A DNA stretch of 64,000 bases from Gallionellaceae bacterium (GTDB taxonomy: Bacteria; Pseudomonadota; Gammaproteobacteria; Burkholderiales; Thiobacillaceae). How positions within the stretch are numbered: the stretch's first letter is position 1; every line of letters begins with the position of its first letter. Shown in pieces: positions 11,269 through 20,716 of this stretch. The notes beneath the pieces were generated by a model. That model was not told the DNA's origin. It was given only the letters and a program-made list of their open reading frames with translations, and searched no databases. The stretch spans positions 124,001 to 188,000 of the forward strand of contig JAQTLU010000001.1 in NCBI GenBank assembly GCA_028714735.1. The letters are read 5' to 3'. Both the position numbers and the translations under genes were made by a program.

Positions 11269-11733
11269 TTACAGTTCCTTTACCAGATTGAGTACTTCAT
11301 TGGCGTGGCCTTTCGCGTTCACGCCATACAGTGCGTGGCGGATGGCGCCCTGGCGGTCGATCACGAAGGTCGACCGTTGCACGCTTTCCCGCATCACGCC
11401 ATCCACTTCCTTGTTCACCAGCACGCCGTAGGCCCGGCAGGCGATGCAGTCCTTGTCGGCAAGCAGGCGCACCGTGATGCCGTGCTTGTCGCGGAACACG
11501 CCGTGACTGATGCAGTCGTTGCGCGACACCCCCAGCACGACGCAGCCCAGACCGTCGAAATCGGCCTCCAGGTCACTGAATTCAATGGCCTCGGCGGTGC
11601 AGCCGGGCGTATCATCGCGGACGTAAAAATACAGCACCACATTGTTCTTGTTGCTGTAGTCGGCCAACTGGACGATCTCCATATCGGCATCCGGCAACTC
11701 GAATTCCGGCGCCTTGTCGCCCGGTTTCAGCAT
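11269..11733 (-). CDS. bcp: thiol peroxidase, Bcp/PrxQ-type peroxiredoxin
   Basis: 154 aa from ATG 11733 (MLKPGDKAPEFELPD). It reduces peroxides using thioredoxin. The fold matches Bcp, with RDDTPGCTAEAIEFSD carrying the conserved peroxidatic-type Cys of the PGCT motif. The second Cys of PrxQ-type enzymes, normally five residues later, is replaced (AEAIE), so it may act as a 1-Cys enzyme. It starts 38 bases from the divergent roxA start, so promoters overlap. Confidence 0.92.
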   Translation of the reverse strand: MLKPGDKAPEFELPDADMEIVQLADYSNKNNVVLYFYVRDDTPGCTAEAIEFSDLEADFDGLGCVVLGVSRNDCISHGVFRDKHGITVRLLADKDCIACRAYGVLVNKEVDGVMRESVQRSTFVIDRQGAIRHALYGVNAKGHANEVLNLVKEL

Positions 11734-11771
11734 ATCGACCTCAGTCACATCAGTTGGACATCCGCCATTAT

Positions 11772-12941
11772 ATGAGCCCCGCAATGACAAAACGCAATCA
11801 CGCCGCCCATTTCGCGGTTCCCGACCTGAAAGCCCTGCTGGGCGGCATGTCGCCGACCCGTTTCTTCCGCGAGTACTGGCACAAGAAACCCCTGATGATC
11901 CGCAACGCGGTGCCCAACCTGGAACAGGTTCTGGATCGCGCCGGGCTGATGGAACTGGCCTGCCGCGAGGAGGCCGAGGGCCGCATGGTCCGCCATGTGC
12001 GCGACAACTGGCAGGTCCGGCACGGCCCCTTCACGGCGGCCGAACTGGCGGCATTGCCGAAGCGCGACTGGAGCGTGCTGGTGTCCGGCGTCAACCTGCT
12101 GAACCCCCAGGGCGACGCCCTGCTCAACGCCTTCAACTTCGCCCCCTACGCCCGCCTGGACGACCTGATGGTCAGCTTCGCTCCGCCCGGCGGCGGCGTC
12201 GGCCCCCATTTCGATTCCTACGACGTCTTCCTGATCCAGGGCCTCGGCCGGCGGCGCTGGGAGATCAGTGCCCAGGACGACCTGGAACTGATCGACGACT
12301 GCCCGTTGCGCATACTCAAGCGTTTCCGGGTCGACCAGTCCTGGGAACTGGAGCCGGGCGACATGCTCTACCTGCCGCCCCAATATGCCCACAACGGCGT
12401 CGCCCTGACCGACTGCATGACCTGGTCGATCGGCTTCCGGACCCCCACCACGCAGGAGATGGCGACCCAGTTCCTGATCTACCTGCAGGACAACCTCTGC
12501 CTGGACGGCGTCTACGCCGACCCGGACCTGAGCTATTCCAGGCACCCGGGCCGGATCCCGGACGCCATGGCGAGCGGCCTCAAGGACATGATCCGCAAGA
12601 TCCGCTGGACCGACGCCGACATGGACGACTTCATCGGCCGCTACCTCAGCGAACCGAAACCCCATGTCTTCTTCGATCCACCCGAGCGGCCGGCCGGCGC
12701 GGCCGTGTTCCGGCGCCGGCTGCAGGCCAAGGGCCTCCGGCTCGATGCCCGCTCGCTGATGCTTTATCTGGGCAAGTTCTTCTACGTGAACGGTGAACGG
12801 GTGGCGGCCGAACCCGGCCTGGCGCCGCTGCTGCGCCAGCTGGCCGACCGTCGCGCCCTGCCGGCCGGCGACTACGACGAGGCATTGACCAGCCGGCTCT
12901 ACGATTGGTACCTGAACGGCTATCTCGTGCTGGGCCATTAA
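11772..12941 (+). CDS. roxA: ribosomal protein uL16 3-hydroxylase (JmjC/cupin oxygenase, YcfD/RoxA-like)
   Basis: About 385-389 aa. 2-oxoglutarate/Fe(II) oxygenase that in E. coli hydroxylates an arginine of ribosomal protein L16. The JmjC/cupin core shows the iron-binding HxD in PHFDSYDVFLIQG and a second His in PQYAHNG. The C-terminal winged-helix dimerisation region is present. The start is uncertain: ATG 11772 or ATG 11784, neither with a strong Shine-Dalgarno. Confidence 0.9.
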   Translation: MSPAMTKRNHAAHFAVPDLKALLGGMSPTRFFREYWHKKPLMIRNAVPNLEQVLDRAGLMELACREEAEGRMVRHVRDNWQVRHGPFTAAELAALPKRDWSVLVSGVNLLNPQGDALLNAFNFAPYARLDDLMVSFAPPGGGVGPHFDSYDVFLIQGLGRRRWEISAQDDLELIDDCPLRILKRFRVDQSWELEPGDMLYLPPQYAHNGVALTDCMTWSIGFRTPTTQEMATQFLIYLQDNLCLDGVYADPDLSYSRHPGRIPDAMASGLKDMIRKIRWTDADMDDFIGRYLSEPKPHVFFDPPERPAGAAVFRRRLQAKGLRLDARSLMLYLGKFFYVNGERVAAEPGLAPLLRQLADRRALPAGDYDEALTSRLYDWYLNGYLVLGH

Positions 12942-12980
12942 TACTGATTGCCTTGGAGTATAAAAAAACCTTGCATACCC

Positions 12981-13009
12981 CTAGCAATAGATTAGCGTTT
13001 TGCTAGAAT
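12981..13009 (+). promoter_or_regulatory. perfect 7-bp inverted repeat over a -10-like element
   Basis: CTAGCAA (12981-12987) and its exact reverse complement TTGCTAG (13000-13006) are separated by 12 bases; the right arm overlaps TAGAAT (13004-13009), a good -10 hexamer 77 bases before the lipoprotein start. No matching -35 is obvious, as expected for an activator- or repressor-controlled promoter. The regulator is unknown. Confidence 0.5.
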
Positions 13010-13085
13010 CCTTCGTCGATTCATGAGCCACAAGTTCACGGGTCGCAAAATCGTTGATCAACTTTCAAGTTTAAGGAAATTTAAA

Positions 13086-13292
13086 ATGAAATATTCCGTC
13101 CTGCTCGCCGCCCTCCTGGCCCTGGGTCTGTCTGCCTGTGGCAAAAAAGAAGAAGCCGCTCCCATGCCGGCCCCCGAAGCTGCTGCTCCCGCCGCTCCCG
13201 CTCCTGAAGCTGCCGCTCCCATGGCCGCTCCTGAAGCTGCCCCGGCTGCTCCCGCTGCCGACGCTGCTGCTCCCGCTGCTCCCGCCAAGTAA
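13086..13292 (+). CDS. small Ala/Pro-rich lipoprotein
   Basis: 68 aa from the ATG at 13086, chosen because it has an AAGGAAA Shine-Dalgarno and begins a clean lipoprotein signal (MKYSVLLAALLALGLSAC, lipobox LSAC, lipidated Cys18). After GKKEEA the mature part is almost entirely Ala, Pro and Glu in imperfect EAAAPAAPAP-like repeats. It is likely an abundant surface or periplasmic lipoprotein with an extended chain. It is monocistronic, with its own promoter region (12942-13085) and a strong terminator. Function unknown. Confidence 0.8.
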   Translation: MKYSVLLAALLALGLSACGKKEEAAPMPAPEAAAPAAPAPEAAAPMAAPEAAPAAPAADAAAPAAPAK

Positions 13293-13313
13293 TTCGTTAC
13301 TTGTCGAACGAAA

Positions 13314-13337
13314 AGCCGGCCTTCGGGCCGGCTTTTT
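13314..13337 (+). terminator. rho-independent terminator
   Basis: GCCGGCC, a three-base loop region and GGCCGGC form a GC-rich stem followed by TTTTTT on the plus strand; the minus strand has a shorter T run after the same stem. It ends the small lipoprotein transcript and probably also that of the convergent aminotransferase gene. Confidence 0.9.
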
Positions 13338-14524
13338 TATTGCCTGTCCGCCAGTATGGCCGGCAGCCTCGCCACCGCCTCGCGCAAGCGGTCTTCGGTG
13401 GTCGTATAGGCGAAGCGGACGTGGCGGCCGGCTTCATGGCGGCCGAAATCCAGTCCCGGCGTGATCGCCACCCCGGCGCGGTCGAGCAGGTCGGCCGCGA
13501 AGCGCTCGCCGTCCAGGGCGAAGCGGCCGATATCGGCGTAGACGTAGAAGGCGCCCTGCGGGTGCACCGGCACCCCGAAGCCCAGGCGTTCCAGTTCCGG
13601 CACCAGGTAGTCGCGCCGGGACCGCAACTCGGCCTTGTGGCGTTCCAGGATGACCCGGGTGTCCGGGGCCAGGGCGGCCAGGGCGGCATGCTGGGCCACC
13701 GTCGGCGCGGACAGGAAGACATTCTGGGCCAGCCGGTCGATGGCCGGCATCAGGGCCTCGGGCGCCAGCAGCCAGCCCAGGCGCCAGCCGGTCATCAGCC
13801 AGTATTTCGAGAAGCTGTTGATGACGATGACATCGTCGCCCAGCCGCGCGGCGCTGGGCTCATCCGTCCCGTAGATCAGTTCGTGGTAGATCTCGTCGAC
13901 GATCAGCCAGCCGCCCCGCTCGCGCACCACGGCGTGGATGGCGGCGAGTTCCCCGGCCGGGATCACGGTGCCGGTCGGGTTGCCCGGATTGGCGACCAGG
14001 ACGCCGCGCGTGTGCGGACCCCAGTGCCGCGCCACCAAGTCGGCGGTCAACTGGAAGCCGGTCGCCGGTCCGACCGGCACCAGGCCCGCCTTTGCCTCGA
14101 CCAGGCGGGCGAAATGGCGGTTGCAGGGATAGCCGGGGTCGGCCAGGAGGACCTCGTCGCCGGGGTCGAACAGGGCCGCCATGACCAGCAGCAGGGCGCC
14201 CGAAGCGCCCGGCGTCACCGCCACCCGGCTCGGCGAGACCTCGACGCCATGGCGTTCCGCGTAGTAGCCGGCGATGGCCTCGCGCAGGACCGGCAGGCCC
14301 AGCGCCGGCGTGTAGCGGGTGTGGCCGTCGCGCAGGGCGCGGATGCCGGCCTCGACCACCGGCTCCGGACTGGCGAAATCGGGCTCGCCGACTTCCAGGT
14401 GGACGATGTCGCGCCCGGCCGCCTGCATGGCCCGGGCCCGGGCCAGGATGGCCATGACCCGGAACGGCTCGATGTCGTCGAGCCGGCGGGCCGGATCAGG
14501 CCAGGTTCTTGTCGATGAGCTCAC
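13337..14524 (-). CDS. PLP-dependent class I/II aminotransferase
   Basis: 395 aa aspartate-aminotransferase-fold enzyme. The PLP-binding lysine is in SFSKYWLMTGWRLGW (around 240), with the ANPGNPTG motif and a HxEVGEPDF N-terminal signature. Substrate cannot be told from sequence. The N-terminus overlaps the thioredoxin-like gene by 29 nt; the family usually starts near RLDDIEPFRVM, so the first ten or so residues are uncertain. It is the last gene of the typA-mtfA-trx-aminotransferase run. Confidence 0.9.
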   Translation of the reverse strand: MSSSTRTWPDPARRLDDIEPFRVMAILARARAMQAAGRDIVHLEVGEPDFASPEPVVEAGIRALRDGHTRYTPALGLPVLREAIAGYYAERHGVEVSPSRVAVTPGASGALLLVMAALFDPGDEVLLADPGYPCNRHFARLVEAKAGLVPVGPATGFQLTADLVARHWGPHTRGVLVANPGNPTGTVIPAGELAAIHAVVRERGGWLIVDEIYHELIYGTDEPSAARLGDDVIVINSFSKYWLMTGWRLGWLLAPEALMPAIDRLAQNVFLSAPTVAQHAALAALAPDTRVILERHKAELRSRRDYLVPELERLGFGVPVHPQGAFYVYADIGRFALDGERFAADLLDRAGVAITPGLDFGRHEAGRHVRFAYTTTEDRLREAVARLPAILADRQ

Positions 14525-14879
14525 GGACGAAGTGCTCGGGCTTGGCGCCGTGGAAGCGGTCGACCACTTCGCCGTTCTTGTACACCAGCACGGTCGGGAA
14601 GCCGCGCGCGCCGTTGTGGCCGGCGATCTTCATGTTGTCGCCTTCGTCGACCTCGACCTTGGCCAGCCGCACCCGGCCGCCGTATTGCGGGACCACCTTG
14701 GTCAGCACCGGGGTGAGGAAATGGCAGGGGCCGCACCAGTCGGCCCACAGGTCGACCAGGACCAGATGATCCTTGGAGGCCTCGATCACATCGGCGTCGA
14801 AGTGATGGGTGTCGGTATCGAAGATGCACTTGTCGCACACCGCATCCTGGTGGCCGTGGTCATGTAGCTGATAGGTCAT
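14496..14879 (-). CDS. thioredoxin with N-terminal CxxC
   Basis: 127 aa. Classical thioredoxin fold with active site WCGPC (Cys49, Cys52) and cis-Pro loop FPTV. Before the domain is a His-rich segment and a second pair, Cys15-x-x-Cys18 (CDKC), resembling half of the zinc ribbon of Trx2/TrxC proteins; only two of the four expected Cys are present. Probably a cytoplasmic disulfide reductase. It overlaps mtfA (20 nt) and the aminotransferase (29 nt). Confidence 0.88.
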   Translation of the reverse strand: MTYQLHDHGHQDAVCDKCIFDTDTHHFDADVIEASKDHLVLVDLWADWCGPCHFLTPVLTKVVPQYGGRVRLAKVEVDEGDNMKIAGHNGARGFPTVLVYKNGEVVDRFHGAKPEHFVRELIDKNLA

Positions 14880-15642
14880 TCATCTGCTCCAAACGTCTCA
14901 GCGGGTCCTGCTTGTAGAACCGCCGCATCAGTTCATACACCGCCGGATAGTCGTCATGCAGGACATCCGGCATCTCGAAAAATCCTTCCGAAAGCACGGC
15001 GAAAAACTCCGCCGGGCTCTCCGACGCATAGGGGTCGATCGCCGTCTCCTCGCCGCTGTCGACGCGCCGGCAGAAATCCGCGTAGGCCCGGTTGAAGGCG
15101 GCCGACCACTCCGCCACGGTCAGGCCGGAATGCAGCGGCGGCAGGCCGTCGACGGCGCCGTTCCGCATGTCCAGCTTGTGGGCGAACTCGTGGATGACCA
15201 CGTTGTAACCCTCGCCGCCGCCGGAATGCAAGACATCGTCCCAGGACAGCACCAGCGGACCGCCCGACCAGGCCTCGCCGCTCAAGGGCTGGCGCACCCG
15301 GTGGACGACGCCGTAGGCGTCCATCACGTCACGCTCGGGCACGAACTCGGCCGGGTAGACGACGATCTCGTTCCAGCCCTTGTACCACTCGTAGCCCAGG
15401 TTGAGCACCGGCAAGGCCGCGAAGGCGGCGATGCGGGTGGCCATGGCGTTGTCGACCGCGTGGCCGGCGGCGCCGGTGCAGGCCTTGTCGGCGATCAGCC
15501 GGCTGGCCAGTTCCGCCAGCCGGGCCGTCTCGTCGGCGGAGAGGCCGTCGAACACCGGCAGGGCCAGGGCCTCGGTCCAGGCCGCCGGATCCAGGGCCAA
15601 TGGCGCCGGACCGCCGAACAGGGATGTCAGCAGACCGGCCAA
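14860..15642 (-). CDS. mtfA: M90-family zinc metallopeptidase MtfA-like
   Basis: 260 aa. The zinc-binding motif HEFAH is at 151-155, followed by KLDMRNG. MtfA in E. coli is a cytoplasmic metallopeptidase that binds the glucose repressor Mlc; here the physiological partner is unknown. It lies between typA and the thioredoxin and overlaps the latter by 20 nt. Confidence 0.9.
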   Translation of the reverse strand: MAGLLTSLFGGPAPLALDPAAWTEALALPVFDGLSADETARLAELASRLIADKACTGAAGHAVDNAMATRIAAFAALPVLNLGYEWYKGWNEIVVYPAEFVPERDVMDAYGVVHRVRQPLSGEAWSGGPLVLSWDDVLHSGGGEGYNVVIHEFAHKLDMRNGAVDGLPPLHSGLTVAEWSAAFNRAYADFCRRVDSGEETAIDPYASESPAEFFAVLSEGFFEMPDVLHDDYPAVYELMRRFYKQDPLRRLEQMNDLSAT

Positions 15643-15672
15643 CGCATCCCCTCGGCCCGGCGCCAGCGTCGC

Positions 15673-17484
<1,812 letters not shown>

Positions 17485-17500
17485 ATATATTAGGAGATGC

Positions 17501-17528
17501 TAAAAGGGCGGCATTCTAGCATGCCGCC
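17501..17528 (-). terminator. terminator between purT and typA
   Basis: On the minus strand an 8-bp perfect stem GGCGGCAT/ATGCCGCC with a six-base loop (17507-17528) is followed by CTTTTA. It lies directly after purT and 17 bases before the typA start, so it ends purT or attenuates transcription into typA. Confidence 0.75.
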
Positions 17529-17548
17529 TGTTACATTCCTGTTTTAAA

Positions 17549-18745
17549 TCAGGCGGCTGGTTTGACCTTGCCGGCCGCTTCCCTGGCCCGCCCTCGCGCC
17601 TCCTCGATATTCGCGCCTTCGGCCAGGGCCACGCCCATGCGCCGGCGCTCGTAGGAACGCGGCTTGCCGAACAGGCGGATATCGGTGCCGGGCACCGCCA
17701 GGGCGGCATCGACGCCCTCGAAGCGGATGCCCTTGGCGTCGACGCCGCCATAGATCACCGCCGAGGCGCCGGGATTGCGCAGCGAGGTGTCGACCGGCAG
17801 GCCGAGGATGGCGCGGGCATGCAGGTCGAACTCGCTCTGGCGCTGGGTGATCATGGTCACCATGCCGGTATCGTGCGGACGCGGGCTGACCTCGGAGAAC
17901 CAGACCCGGTCGCCCTTGACGAAGCACTCGACGCCGTACAGGCCGAGCCCGCCGAGGTCGTCGGTGACTGCCCGGGCGATGGCCTGGGCCTGGTCCAGGG
18001 CCGGCTTGCTCATCGGCTGGGGCTGCCAGCTCTCGACGTAGTCGCCCTTGACCTGGAGGTGGCCGATGGGGGCGCAGAAGTGGGTTCGCGGCTTGCCGTC
18101 CGCACCGAGCGCACGCACGGTGAGCAGGGTGATCTCGTAGTCGAAATCGATGTAGCCCTCGACGATGACCCGGCCCTTGTTGACCCGGCCCGCCTCTTTG
18201 GCATATGCCCAGGCAGTCTTCAGTTCGTCCGGACCATCGACCTTGCTCTGGCCCTTGCCGGAGGAGGACATCACCGGCTTGACCACGCAGGGATAGCCGA
18301 TGCTGTCATCGACCGCCTTTTTCAGCTGCTCGAAGGAACCGGCAAAGGCATAGGGCGAGGTCGGCAGCTTCAGGGTTTCCGCCGCCAACCGGCGGATGCC
18401 TTCGCGGTTCATGGTCAGGTGGGCGGCGCGGGCGGTCGGGATGACCCGGCAAAGTCCTTCCTGTTCCAGCTGGATCAGGGTCTCGGTGGCGATGGCCTCG
18501 ATCTCGGGCACCACCAGTTGCGGCTTTTCGGAATCGATCAGGCGCGACAGCACGTTGCCGTTGCTCATGTCGATGCACTGGCTGTGATGGGCCACCTGAT
18601 GGCCGGGAGCGCCCTCGTAGCGGTCGACCGCGGTCACCTCTACGCCCAGGCGCTGCAAGGCGATGATGACCTCCTTGCCCAATTCCCCCGAGCCCAGCAG
18701 CATCACGTGGGTCGCGGATGGGGACAGCGGCGTACCGATATGCAT
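17549..18745 (-). CDS. purT: formate-dependent phosphoribosylglycinamide formyltransferase
   Basis: 398 aa ATP-grasp enzyme that makes formyl-GAR from GAR, ATP and formate in purine synthesis, an alternative to folate-dependent PurN. The N-terminal pre-ATP-grasp fold ([12 protein letters not shown]), the [12 protein letters not shown] glycine-rich loop and the [13 protein letters not shown] signature are present. It is transcribed alone and divergently from the FecR-domain gene. Confidence 0.97.
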   Translation of the reverse strand: MHIGTPLSPSATHVMLLGSGELGKEVIIALQRLGVEVTAVDRYEGAPGHQVAHHSQCIDMSNGNVLSRLIDSEKPQLVVPEIEAIATETLIQLEQEGLCRVIPTARAAHLTMNREGIRRLAAETLKLPTSPYAFAGSFEQLKKAVDDSIGYPCVVKPVMSSSGKGQSKVDGPDELKTAWAYAKEAGRVNKGRVIVEGYIDFDYEITLLTVRALGADGKPRTHFCAPIGHLQVKGDYVESWQPQPMSKPALDQAQAIARAVTDDLGGLGLYGVECFVKGDRVWFSEVSPRPHDTGMVTMITQRQSEFDLHARAILGLPVDTSLRNPGASAVIYGGVDAKGIRFEGVDAALAVPGTDIRLFGKPRSYERRRMGVALAEGANIEEARGRAREAAGKVKPAA

Positions 18746-18847
18746 ATACCACTCCTCTCGTTCGCTTCTGGCCTAAAATATCCGGCAAATTCACAACAAG
18801 CATATCGGATCGGCCATGGTTCCGGCCATCCCCAGGAAGGAATATCG

Positions 18848-20671
18848 ATGCGACGACTGATTCCATTAGCCATCCTCGCCCTCGCCCAAGCCGCCCTGGC
18901 CGACGACTGGCTGTACCTGACCTATCCCGGCGACACCCCGCTCCAGATCGGCCGCGACTACCTGAAGCGGCCCGCCGACTGGGACAAGCTGCTGAAAATC
19001 AACAAGGTCAGGAACGAGTACGTCCTGCCGGTCCACACCCGCATCCGCATCCCGGTCGAGTTGCTCAAGGTCACCCCGGCACCGGTCGCGGTCAGCCACG
19101 TCGAGGGCAACGTCCGGGTCAGGCCGGAGGGCGGCCTGTATCGCCTGCTGGCCGTCGGCGACCGGCTGGTCGGCGGCGAGACCGTGCTCACCGGTCCGCG
19201 CAGCTTTGCCGCCTTCACGCTCGCGGACGGCAGCAAGCTGACCCAGCAGGCCTCGTCGAAGCTGAGCTTCGGCCGCCTCGCCGCCTATGGCAAGACCGGC
19301 ATGGTGTCGACCGAACTCAGCCTCGATAGCGGCCGCGTCGAGGCCGGCGCCAGCAAGCAGATCGGCCCGGCCGGCGGCTTCCGGGTGCGTACCCCGGTCG
19401 CGGTGGCCGGCCTGCGCGGCACCGCCTTCCGCCTCAACGTCAGCGAGGATGGCATGGTACTGCGCAACGAGGTGCTCGAGGGCGCGGTCGGCATCAGTGC
19501 GGAAGGCCAGGAGGTCGTGGTCGCCAAGGCCCAGGGCACGGTCACCGAGCAGGGCAAGCCGCCCGAGCCGCCGCGGCCGCTGCTGCCGGCGCCGTCCGGC
19601 GAAGGCCTGCCCGCCAAGAGGGTCGACCTGCCGCTGGCCTTCGCCTGGACCGGCATGACAGGCGCCGCCGGCTGGCGCGCCCAGGTCGCCGCCGACGCCG
19701 GGTTCCAGAAGGTCCTGCTCGACAGTTCGGTCGACCAACCGGCGGTGAGTTGGGATACGGCGCCGATGGACGGCCATTATTTCCTGCGCATCCGCGCCAT
19801 CGACGCGGCCGGCCTGGAAGGCCTCAACACCGACCACCCGTTCGAACTCGACGCCCGGCCGCTGCCGCCCCTGCAGGCGACACCCGCCGCCGGTGAACGC
19901 AGCTATCAGGAAAGCGTCGGCTTCACCTGGGCCGCCGCACCGGAGGCGCAGGGCTATCTGTTGCAGATCGCGCCGACGGCCGACTTCACCCCGGACAAGA
20001 CCCTGGAACGCCGCCTTGACGCCGTCCTGCGCCATACCGAAAACCTGGCCGCCGGCACCTATCACTGGCGCATCGCCAGCCTGGACGAACAAGGCCAGCC
20101 GCATGGCTGGAGCCCGACCCTGGGACTGCGCGTGCAGCCGCTGCCGGTCCCGCCCAAGGCCGAGACCCGGACCGACAACGGCCAGGCCGCCTTCGCCTGG
20201 GCGCCGATCGCCGGGGTGGCCAGCTACGAGCTGGAGATCGCCCGCAAGAGCGATTTCGCCGCCCTGGAAGCGAACCTGAAGGACAAGGAAAACAGGGTCT
20301 CAACCACGCTCAGGCCGGGCAAGTACCACTGGCGCATCCGCGCCCTGGAGGCGGACGGCCAGGCCGGCGACTGGAGCAAGCCCAGCCCGCTGATCATGCC
20401 GCCCGAGGTGCCCAACGACATCCGGGTCGGCATCGTCGCGGGCGTGCTGGTGATCAGTTGGCAAGGTTCGGCCCCGGCCTACCGGCTGGAATTCGCCCGC
20501 GATGCCAATTTCGAGAGCCCCCTGTTCAACCACCGCGAGGAAGTCACCCACACCCGGCTGATCACGCCTGAGCCTGGCCAGTACTGGGTCCGCATCATCG
20601 CGCTGAGCGAGACCGGCTCCTACGGCGGCCACAGCAAGCCGGTCGCATTCACGATCGGACGCTGGCAGTAA
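18848..20671 (+). CDS. FecR-domain protein with LysM-like and Fn3-like segments
   Basis: 607 aa from the ATG at 18848, which has an AGGAAGGAA Shine-Dalgarno. A Sec signal peptide ends near residue 19 (LAQAALA-D). Residues about 20-75 look like a LysM-type module (PGDTPLQIGRDYLKRPADW...LPVHTRIRIP). Residues about 80-220 are a FecR domain (VEGNVRV..., GETVLTG...FTLADGS, RTPVAVAGLRGTAF). From about 260 to the end there are at least four Fn3-like repeats, each with W-x2-A/V and YxWRI-type strands (for example GTYHWRIASLD, GKYHWRIRALE). Probably a periplasmic or surface structural or signalling protein. It stands alone. Confidence 0.85.
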   Translation: MRRLIPLAILALAQAALADDWLYLTYPGDTPLQIGRDYLKRPADWDKLLKINKVRNEYVLPVHTRIRIPVELLKVTPAPVAVSHVEGNVRVRPEGGLYRLLAVGDRLVGGETVLTGPRSFAAFTLADGSKLTQQASSKLSFGRLAAYGKTGMVSTELSLDSGRVEAGASKQIGPAGGFRVRTPVAVAGLRGTAFRLNVSEDGMVLRNEVLEGAVGISAEGQEVVVAKAQGTVTEQGKPPEPPRPLLPAPSGEGLPAKRVDLPLAFAWTGMTGAAGWRAQVAADAGFQKVLLDSSVDQPAVSWDTAPMDGHYFLRIRAIDAAGLEGLNTDHPFELDARPLPPLQATPAAGERSYQESVGFTWAAAPEAQGYLLQIAPTADFTPDKTLERRLDAVLRHTENLAAGTYHWRIASLDEQGQPHGWSPTLGLRVQPLPVPPKAETRTDNGQAAFAWAPIAGVASYELEIARKSDFAALEANLKDKENRVSTTLRPGKYHWRIRALEADGQAGDWSKPSPLIMPPEVPNDIRVGIVAGVLVISWQGSAPAYRLEFARDANFESPLFNHREEVTHTRLITPEPGQYWVRIIALSETGSYGGHSKPVAFTIGRWQ

Positions 20672-20697
20672 ACGCTCGTTCTTGATCCGTCCCAGCC

Positions 20698-20716
20698 GGC
20701 GGCCCCTCAGGCCGCC
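20698..20716. other. GC-rich hairpin between convergent genes
   Basis: GGCGGCC-CCTCA-GGCCGCC forms a perfect 7-bp stem at the junction of the FecR-domain gene and the sigma-54 activator, partly inside the latter's 3' end. Neither strand has a T tract after it, so it is not a classical terminator. Confidence 0.4.

Noticed and set aside
20698-20716. Hairpin at the FecR gene/activator junction as a terminator
   Set aside because: Perfect stem but no T tract on either strand, so kept only as an unassigned hairpin.
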